A stretch of DNA of 39,814 bases from Candolleomyces eurysporus. Taxonomy: Eukaryota; Basidiomycota; Agaricomycetes; Agaricales; Psathyrellaceae. The notes below the pieces were generated by a model, which was not told the DNA's origin, made no database searches, and saw nothing but the letters and a program-made list of their open reading frames with translations. Positions 32,955 through 39,814 of this stretch are shown in pieces (within the stretch, counting starts at the first letter, position 1; each line of letters starts with the position of its first letter). The position numbers and the translations under genes were made by a program. The DNA lies in contig JANBPK010001268.1 of NCBI GenBank assembly GCA_027579435.1, positions 1-39,814 of the forward strand, read 5' to 3'.

Positions 32955-34241
32955 GTGGATATGCTTTCCGCGACTTCCGAAATACCGCAGGAAATTATTG
33001 ACTTGGTGACAGACCAGACTCAATCCGATTCCGCCACCCTACAGGCACTCAGCCTCGTTTCCAGGGCATGGTCCCTACGCACAAGGGAGTGCCTATTCCA
33101 CAGCATAGAGCTCAGTGCAGAAGAAAAGTGCACCACGCTCAGGCCTCTCCTCGAAGAACGGCCTTCGTTGCGCCACTGCGTCAAAGCCTTGACCATTCGA
33201 GTTGCCACTCCCTATAGTTGGCTTAACGAGAACCCCTCCGAGTCCATCCTTGCCATCCTCCCCATTTTAGATTCATTGACACGTTTCTCCATCCATGGGA
33301 AGTTCGAGCCGTCGGGGAGTTTGAACTGGAAGGCGCTCTCACCCAAGGTGCAGATTGCGTTGTACGAGGTCATGGCGAGGCCCCATGTTACCTCGATAAC
33401 GTTGTCGTCCATCTACGGCTTCGACATCATGCCGCTGACGCAGTATGGCCACCTCGAGGAACTCATTCTCGATGTCGTCGAGGTAACCCACTGCAATCCA
33501 GTCAAACTTGGTGCCCTCCTCCCTCTCAATGATTCTCCCTCGAGCTCGTCGTCGATCCCAGTATGGGCTCGCCTCCGGCGGCTGGACGTCACGACATCTC
33601 CCAGGGCATTTCGAGCTCTGCTTCCCTGCTCCGAACGCAGGGACGCAACTCTGGACTTATCAAACCTCACCCATCTCAAAGTCAACACCTCGAATGATCC
33701 TCAAGAATTCAAAGATACCGATTGGAATTCTTTATTCGACATGTGCGGAGCGTCCATCGAGTCTTACACCGTCCACCAGAGGGCTTATGGAAGACCAGTC
33801 TATGAAAGACCAGTTTCTCCGGCGGTCATCCCTCTCTATCGCTTCCCCAATCTCAAAGAGTTCTTCCTTATGATTGAGTACCAGACCTCCGAGCAGCGTG
33901 GCCACAATTCATTCCCCATTTTCGTCGAAGCGCTCGAAAGGCTCTCGCAAGGGGACAACGAGGCCCATCTTAGCACCATCCGCGTGGAATACGACGGGTG
34001 TGCGAAGTATATCGAGAAGGAGATCAATGATTTGTTGGATGGCCAGCGGTGGAGGTGGTTGGATGAGATTCTGCAGCGCCCTGCGTTCTTGCGGTTGAGA
34101 GAAGTGAAATTTGGGTTCACCCTTCATTGTTGCAGAGATAGCTTTTGGAACGAGAATTGGGGCGAACATTCTGGTCGTATTTCATCCCAGCTGTTGAATC
34201 TTGATCGGAGGGGGATTCTGACGCTGACACGACCTCTTTGA
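32955..34241 (+). CDS. F-box/LRR-like protein, copy 2
   Basis: Single exon, 428 residues, no frame problems. The N-terminus IPQEIIDLVTDQTQSDSATL followed by LSLVSRAWSLRTRE is F-box-like; leucine-rich segments follow (LEELILDVVEVTHC, LDLSNLTHLKVN), ending RGILTLTRPL. It is homologous over its full length to the gene at 4205-5467, with divergence concentrated in the middle and a small insertion (AYGRPVYERPV). The predicted role is substrate recognition for an SCF ubiquitin ligase. The family is large and fast-evolving in Agaricomycetes, so the target cannot be guessed. Confidence 0.85.
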   Translation: MDMLSATSEIPQEIIDLVTDQTQSDSATLQALSLVSRAWSLRTRECLFHSIELSAEEKCTTLRPLLEERPSLRHCVKALTIRVATPYSWLNENPSESILAILPILDSLTRFSIHGKFEPSGSLNWKALSPKVQIALYEVMARPHVTSITLSSIYGFDIMPLTQYGHLEELILDVVEVTHCNPVKLGALLPLNDSPSSSSSIPVWARLRRLDVTTSPRAFRALLPCSERRDATLDLSNLTHLKVNTSNDPQEFKDTDWNSLFDMCGASIESYTVHQRAYGRPVYERPVSPAVIPLYRFPNLKEFFLMIEYQTSEQRGHNSFPIFVEALERLSQGDNEAHLSTIRVEYDGCAKYIEKEINDLLDGQRWRWLDEILQRPAFLRLREVKFGFTLHCCRDSFWNENWGEHSGRISSQLLNLDRRGILTLTRPL

Positions 34242-34505
34242 TATATACCCCGTTCTTGCGTCTGGACGGTATACATTGCTATGGGCGGTCAGTGTACGAC
34301 TATTGGAACAGTGCGGTTTCCGACATTGTAGGTTCGCTTGTATGTATATCTAACTTCTAGGAACGAATTCGTAAAGAGAACCGTCAAGTATTCAAGAGCC
34401 AGCTGCGAAGGACTTCGAAACTTCACCATTCGTGCTCAAGGTCAGATTATGATGCAGATTGGAATTGGTAAAGCTGAATGCAACAGGAGGCTGAAGTGAA
34501 TGCCA

Positions 34506-35528
34506 TTATGTATAGAACTTTCGGTTCTCGTTGATTCCGAATAAATCCTTCCTGATCTCGGGCAACATCTAAACGAGATGGGAGCGTTGTTAGGAGACAG
34601 AACCACGAACGAGAAACCCAAGACTGCTGCGCACCCTGTCTTCCAATAGTCTTAGTCTCTCATCAAGAGTGTTGTCCAACGATATCCGGTTTGAACCGCT
34701 GACGAGTTTAACACCGCCAGCGCTGGAGAGTAGAGAGTGGATGGGTTGATGTAAGAAGAGATCAATGACGATAGGAGACTAGCGGGGGGAGGAGAAAGAC
34801 GTACAGATCACCACTCAAAGTTCCTTCTACCGTGAACGAGACAGCTTTGCCGCTGATGCTCTTGTAACCCTCAGCAGCTCGAGATGCGGCAACCTTGGCC
34901 GTGTTCACATCTTGGGGGCGGGAGAACACCTTGACCTCGGGTTCAAGGATACTGAGGAAGCCCTGGAGGATGACGTCTTCGAGGAATTTGGTGTAGCGAT
35001 CGCTGTCCTGAGACAGAGATGAGATGGCGCTACGTGCCGTAGAGAAGAGGTCTTGGAGATGCTCCTCGCGACGACTGAGGAGACGCAGACGGGCTTTATT
35101 GGTAAGGTTGGATTGGGCACTGGATGAAGATGGAGCCAGAGGGTGAGCTAGGTGCTCCGGGTAAACGCAAGACCAGCTGGCCGTACGTACATCTTCTGTG
35201 CCACCTCTGCACCTTTACGCTTCTTCTCATATTGAGCGTCGATGGCTTGTTGTTCTTGCTTAACGAGCTTAGCCTGGAGAGAGAGAAAGGGTCAATCAAT
35301 CTTCGATGCTGCACCAGAGGAGGGCACAACGCGCCTTCTCGATAGCAAATTCCTCATCTGCTTTGACCTTGATCTCCCGAGCCTTTTCCTGAGCCTCTTG
35401 CTTGATGAAGGCAACCTATTATGCCAGTATCGGTCAGGAGCCTGGCCATTTAGACAGATGAGGCGGGTACGTACCATCTTATTCATCTCGGTAAGAGCCT
35501 CCTCCTCGCTGAGACCTCGAGACGCCAT
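34506..35528 (-). CDS. VMA4: V-type proton ATPase subunit E
   Basis: Six exons, 35528-35475, 35415-35335, 35273-35191, 35119-34805, 34722-34635 and 34568-34506, total 684 nt, 227 residues, the usual size for subunit E. Subunit E forms a peripheral stalk of the V1 sector and holds the catalytic head on the vacuolar or endosomal membrane. Typical segments: NKMVAFIKQEAQEKAREIK, KADEEFAIEKAKLVKQEQQA, IAQSNLTNKARLRLLSRREE, GGVKLVSGSNRISLDNTLDE, RLRLLEDR and MLPEIRKDLFGINENRKFYT. The second intron (35274-35334) appears to start with GC, not GT. The gene is divergent from NACHT copy D, with 188 bp between the start codons. Confidence 0.94.
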
Positions 35529-35716
35529 TTTGCTTGCTTTGTGGTTGGGATATGGATTTGGTCGAGGTTAGATGGTCGAAGGACTGAGAGGACCGTACGA
35601 TAGCGAGGCAGTTCGCTCTATACGGAATGTGAGAAACCGATCCCTTATCGGGAGGGTCAACCCCACAAGCACCGACGAGTCTTCTTCGTCCTTCTACCAC
35701 CACTGGGCTCAGCGAT
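35529..35716. promoter_or_regulatory. Shared divergent promoter region, VMA4 and NACHT copy D
   Basis: Only 188 bp separate the two start codons, so both promoters must lie here or overlap the 5' UTRs. No clear TATA box or other motif is identified; the call rests on geometry alone. Confidence 0.45.
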
Positions 35717-38123
35717 ATGTCCTCTCGCTTTTCCTCTCTGAAGGGGTTGTTTTCCAGAAGAAAATACAACTATGAAAAATCTGAAAACAACAACCACTCC
35801 GAATCGATCCAAGGCGAGTCTATTGGGTCATCGGGAAGAGCACAACAATCAAGCCTTGTGCGTGAAAGTCCGTCTGGGCATAGATTTGGCTCAGACGACG
35901 GCACACCCCTCACTAAAAATTCCGTCACGGAAGGCGAACGGACGCACGCTCAGCGCCTATCCGGGCCAGTAAGGGTTGGTGCAGCCAGAGCTGAGCGTCT
36001 AACGATTAACCAAGGGCCCGATAGCCAAATGCATACCACCGCATTGACTATCGAGAGTCACGACCAGTCACAAGACGACGAAGAACACACTATATCCCTT
36101 TTCTCCAACCCTCAAAATTTCACTGTCCAGGACTCCCGCTTCATAGCACACCACACCACCAACATAACACATGCTAGTGGCAGCACAGCATTGGACATCC
36201 TCCTCTCTCGCGCAGCCCATTCAGCAACATACAATTCAAAGGACAGGAGTTTCGACACCCCAAAATGCGACGAAGACACCCGAGTAGGCCTCATTGAAGA
36301 AATCATGGAATGGGCTCAAGACGCAGAGGTGCCATCGAAACTGCTGTGTTTGACAGGCTCAGCTGGTTCAGGGAAGTCTGCCATCGCCCAGACCATTTCG
36401 GAGACCTGCGCTACGAAAGGCTGCCTTGGCGCAAGCTTCTTCTTCTCCATCGCTGACCCTCTTCGCGACAACCCCGATCACTTCGTCGCATCCCTTGCAT
36501 ACCAGATCTCACGATCGATGGATGGCGTCGAAAAATATATCCTTCGCGCCGTAGAGAAGGATCCGGCGATTTTCAAAATGTCGCTGGAAACTCAAGTGGA
36601 GGCGCTGTTGGTCATACCGGTCCTGCAAATTGCGCATAGTTTTCATCAGACGGGACCATTCATCGTAGTTGTCGATGGTCTTGATGAATGCANGGGGGGA
36701 ACAACACCAAGCCCAGGTTATACGAGTGCTGTATACCTGCGTTACGAGGGGCCTTCCGTTCCGCATATTCGTCACAAGTCGGCCAGAGTACGCCATCAGA
36801 AGTGCTTTGGCATCGACTGGTGACTTCAGCGGGTGTTACCATATCATCCTGAACGAGTATGATGCGACAGAGGACATTCGACTCTACCTTTTTCGAAGAC
36901 TGCAGGCGATCGGAAGCGCTCATGGAATTGAAAACTGGCCGCCGGATAATTTGGTGCAGATCTTGGTTGAAGATGCCTCAGGCCAATTCATCTACGCCGC
37001 CACCGTGGTCAAATTCATCGGGGACAGAAGGCGCTCTCCCTTCCGCCGTTTGCAAATTGTTGTCGACTGGGTTCGAAAGCCTGACAACCAGAAAGGCCAA
37101 AATCCGTTCGCTGCGCTCGACGCCCTCTATACGAATATCCTTTCTGCCGCACAGGCTGCGTACGATGAATTATCAGAAAGTGATGCCCCAGCCCCTCTTC
37201 TGACCCAACGTCTATTGAGCTTGATGGTCATAGACGACCTCAACAGATCAGGAAACCCCTCTGACTACCACCCATTCGAAGAATTTCTGCTGTTGGATGA
37301 AGGTGAATCCGGGCGCATCGTCGAGGACCTCCATTCAGTTATTCGGATAAACCGTCGCAGCAGTATTGCCCTTCCTTTTCAGCGGGGTATTGCGACCTCG
37401 TTCTATCACAAATCTTTCCTGGATTACCTGCTGGATCCAGGTCGCTGCCAACCATTTTACGTTCCCCCGACCCTCATATTTGTTGATCTGGCCATTAAAT
37501 CTCTCGATCGTATCCTCGCCGCTGGTCGCGAAGGTGCGTATTAGCCCTCAGTCCATGGGCTTCGCCAAATCTCTTCGAGATCGCAGCTGACAGTGACGGT
37601 GATAGAAATAGAACAAGCTCTTACCCACGGAAAACATGTACCTCTGCAAATTGCACTGTACACATGGGCACCCGTTTTATCCCGCGTGCAGAACATCGAC
37701 TCCTCCGAACCAACCCACGAAAATTTGCCCAACGCTCTTATTCGTTTCTCTTCCGGCAACTCTTGGAAAAAAATTGTAGGAACATCAGCCAAGTTTCCAC
37801 GGTATCAAGGCGCCCTGCAACTGTGGCTGAAACCGGCTCTATGGGACAGGCTGTTCGATGGGAGGGAAGTACTTCCCCCTCAATTCCCACTTGATCTCTC
37901 CACAGAATCCACCAAGACGCCAATATTCCCAGTATTTTCTGCGTTGGCAATCGTCCAACAAGGCTGGTATTTCAAGCCAGCATGTGTCGGTTTGGGCTCT
38001 GAAGGTGTTCAAGCAAGTAGGTGCTGCTCTTTGCCACAAGAAACCTCATGCCAATCTCGACCAGACAGGTCTGGATCAGCGACAGATCTCGTTAGAGTAC
38101 AATACGTTGCTATAACTATGTAA
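35717..38123 (+). CDS. NACHT-domain STAND NTPase, copy D
   Basis: Two exons, 35717-37533 and 37606-38123. The N at 36693 behaves as an inserted base: dropping it turns an apparent break into DECRGEQHQAQVIRVLYTC, and the exons then total 2334 nt (777 residues). The N-terminus is longer than in A-C and Ser/Thr-rich; then come SLFSNPQNFTVQDSRF, FDTPKCDEDTRVGLIEE, Walker A GSAGSGKSA, VVDGLDEC, TSRPEYAIR and YHKSFLDYLLDPGRC. There is no C8 tract (YVPPTLIFVDL), and the intron lies a little downstream of that in A-C with donor GTGCGT. The C-terminal end after about 38010 is uncertain; another frame stops at 38115. It is the most diverged of the four copies and the only one next to VMA4. Confidence 0.82.
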
Positions 38124-38425
38124 TACATGCGTAGTAAAGCAAATGTGCTAGTGAAGTTATATTAGTAGTAAATGCACTGTTGCGTGCAAGAAAATATAAA
38201 TAGACAATGGCAATGAATGTGTGCAAGTAGTAACAGTAAAAGTAGTGGTGTATCAATAATTAAGAATAACAATAATCAGAAAGAGCGTTCGAATATCGAG
38301 TCATGATCATGAAGGAGTATTGGGGGATCGCGGGGAAAACAGCTAGCGCAGCAAAGGAATGAGGGTCAAGAATCTGGTCTCGCAAATAAATATATCATGG
38401 GCAAAAAGCTAGATGAAAGTGTGTT
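38124..38425. other. AT-rich intergenic stretch between convergent genes
   Basis: It lies between the 3' ends of NACHT copy D and the unknown gene at 38426. It is AT-rich and repetitive in AAT/AGTA words, as expected for 3' UTRs. No gene is seen. Confidence 0.5.
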
Positions 38426-39814
38426 TCAGGCGGCATCGTTGGCGGCGATCTTGCGCTGCAGCCTCTTCAACTTCGCAGCCTCCGTGGCCTTTTTCAAAGA
38501 CTCCAACTGTTTCGTACTGGGCCGGCTCTTCTTCCGTGTCCTGACGCTACTCTTCTTCTTGACGCATTCCCCAGGCGTAGCGAGCCTAGCCTTTTCTTCC
38601 ATGCGCTCCTTCTCCCTATTCTCCTTCTCCTCTGGCGCTTGCTTCTTCCGCAGCCGCGCAACTTTAGCGGCATCTTTTGCGTTTTCGAGAGCGGCGTTCT
38701 GTGAGCGGCGGCGACGTGGGCGAGAAGTGCTTGCCTTCGATTTGCCCTTCCCCCTGTTGTCTTGAGCTTCCTTAGCAGGACGAGGATGAGGAGGAGCGGG
38801 GTTCCAACCGCTATTGATTGCAGGTGTAACAGATATGTCCTTGAATGGTTCTCTAGCTCCGTGCGTTCGCCCTGGAGTGCGGGGTGCGGCCTGTACGGCT
38901 GCAAGCCAATTCGTCACCCTGTCCTTCTTGTCCAATCTGCCCAATCGTTCTGGGTCGAGCTCGCGTTGCCCCTCCTGCTCCATCTCCGCATCTCCGTCCC
39001 GTGTACCACGGACTGCCCTGGTAAGCTCTGCCAGCAGGCTCTCCCCGTCAAGGTCTACGTCTTGTTCGTAGCCTACAGCAGCGTTTATCGTTGCTTCGAC
39101 TGCCTCGATCGCCAGTTTGATTGCAGTACAAGCATTCCTCTCAGCAGCTTCATAGGTATCGCCATCCATTTCTTCGTCATCCTCGAGATCATCGAGGTCA
39201 TATTTATCCGCCTCTGGATCGAGGTTGAATGGTGCCTTCTTGCGTGAGGGTTGGTTTCCAAGGCAGCTCCCCTGCTTGCCTATGATCTCAAGAGCGACCT
39301 TCTTGCTAGCTCCCAAAGCCAGCTTTCCGGCCAAGGCTCGATTCAGCCTGTCCCTCCTCTTGTTTTGACTCTCCTCCTCGTCGCCTTCCCGTCCTCCCTG
39401 GACTTCTTTGCTTTCATTAGGTGACCTCCCAGTCATGTTATCAAAGGCAAGGGCAGTTGACATCGATGTTTGGGCCAACAGAGTCTGCAATTTCAACCGT
39501 TCGGCAAGGGTGTACTGCTCTTCTTCCTCATCCTCTTCCTCTTCCTCCTGGATCCCCTTCCACTCTTCCTCCATGTCCTGTTCCCCTCCTTCCGGGCCTT
39601 CCACAACGGCAAGGCCGGCTACAGCCAACCCCAACGCCCAGGACGCAGATCGCCCCCTCTCCTCTCTCCTCGCTCTCGTTTTCCTTTCCAGACTCGTGGC
39701 CCCATTGATGTCGTAAAGAATTTCCGAATTGTCCACCGCCGGAGGTATGAGCAGCATCGTACCTGCAGCGGTGAGGAAGCTGATCAGCTCTCGAGTTTGA
39801 TCTGTGTCTTCGTC
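38426..39814 (-). CDS. Charged protein of unknown function, 5' end beyond window
   Basis: Frame open from the window edge to a stop at 38426; a methionine at 39757 could be internal, since the frame upstream is open and reads DQTRELISFLTAAGT. The ATG-to-stop part is 443 residues. Parts: an N-terminal hydrophobic patch (LLIPPAVDNSEILYDINGA), an acidic run of Glu/Asp (about residues 65-80), a conserved-looking block YTLAERLKLQTLLAQTS, an acidic segment LDDLEDDEEMDGDTYEAAE, and a very basic C-terminal third (TRKKSRPSTKQLESLKKATE) suggesting nuclear or nucleic-acid binding. No family is recognised. No intron is evident. Confidence 0.6.
   Translation of the reverse strand, partial: DEDTDQTRELISFLTAAGTMLLIPPAVDNSEILYDINGATSLERKTRARREERGRSASWALGLAVAGLAVVEGPEGGEQDMEEEWKGIQEEEEEDEEEEQYTLAERLKLQTLLAQTSMSTALAFDNMTGRSPNESKEVQGGREGDEEESQNKRRDRLNRALAGKLALGASKKVALEIIGKQGSCLGNQPSRKKAPFNLDPEADKYDLDDLEDDEEMDGDTYEAAERNACTAIKLAIEAVEATINAAVGYEQDVDLDGESLLAELTRAVRGTRDGDAEMEQEGQRELDPERLGRLDKKDRVTNWLAAVQAAPRTPGRTHGAREPFKDISVTPAINSGWNPAPPHPRPAKEAQDNRGKGKSKASTSRPRRRRSQNAALENAKDAAKVARLRKKQAPEEKENREKERMEEKARLATPGECVKKKSSVRTRKKSRPSTKQLESLKKATEAAKLKRLQRKIAANDAA

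Larger units (their letters stand above)
30115..34241. repeat. Right arm of the inverted NACHT/F-box duplication
   Basis: Counterpart of 4205-8035 in opposite orientation. Gene order, intron position and both protein sequences correspond. About 22 kb separates the two arms. Confidence 0.8.

Noticed and set aside
36693..36823. NACHT copy D as a truncated 368-residue protein
   Set aside because: The break coincides with an N beside a G run; dropping the N restores the strongly conserved sequence after DEC and a normal C-terminus.

Overview
The window looks like a nuclear contig from an Agaricomycete (mushroom-forming basidiomycete). Genes carry many 48-82 nt GT-AG introns. The families present are typical of that class: NACHT-type STAND NTPases without C-terminal repeats, the fungal kinase family FunK1, F-box/LRR-like proteins, a CACTA-type Tnp2 transposase and an HSPA12-like Hsp70 relative. 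Housekeeping anchors are V-ATPase subunit E (VMA4), a long NYN-domain protein and an intron-containing tRNA-Gly(GCC). All names come from reading motifs by eye; no database search was run.

Layout. 1-2275 (-): NACHT protein cut by the window edge. 2833-3672 (-): HSPA12-like Hsp70 remnant. 4205-8035 (-): F-box gene downstream of NACHT copy A. 9768-11849 (+): proline-rich/coiled-coil protein of unknown function, tail-to-tail with a Tnp2 transposase (11965-15313, -). 15548-16378 (-): small protein with a duplicated motif. 16774-16855 (-): tRNA-Gly. 17053-22202 (-): NYN-domain protein, six exons. 22181-25334 (+): a NACHT relic and NACHT copy C, which has two stop codons. 25696-25998 (+): a stray inverted fragment of the NYN gene. 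26148-28582 (+): FunK1 kinase with seven exons. 29440-32315 (+): second copy of the NYN 5' end and upstream region, followed by NACHT copy B. 32955-34241 (+): second F-box gene. 34506-35528 (-): VMA4. 35717-38123 (+): NACHT copy D. 38426-39814 (-): charged unknown protein open at the window edge.

The dominant theme is local duplication. One NACHT family occurs as four copies (A-D) plus a relic. The NACHT/F-box pair is an inverted duplication with arms at 4.2-8.0 kb and 30.1-34.2 kb. A direct duplication carries the first codons of the NYN gene plus its upstream region in front of both C and B; 201 bp of it are almost identical although the neighbouring NACHT sequences have diverged. NACHT (STAND) proteins are generally regarded as signal-sensing switches in fungal non-self recognition and cell death, so the window can be read as a fast-evolving receptor cluster around housekeeping genes. 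That role is inferred from family knowledge.

The assembly itself shows a systematic fault. Several single Ns next to homopolymers, and some C/G runs without N, behave as one-base insertions. Removing one base at these places restores six long genes, and the spliced lengths then divide by three. Frameshifts here should therefore not be taken as inactivation until the runs are re-sequenced.
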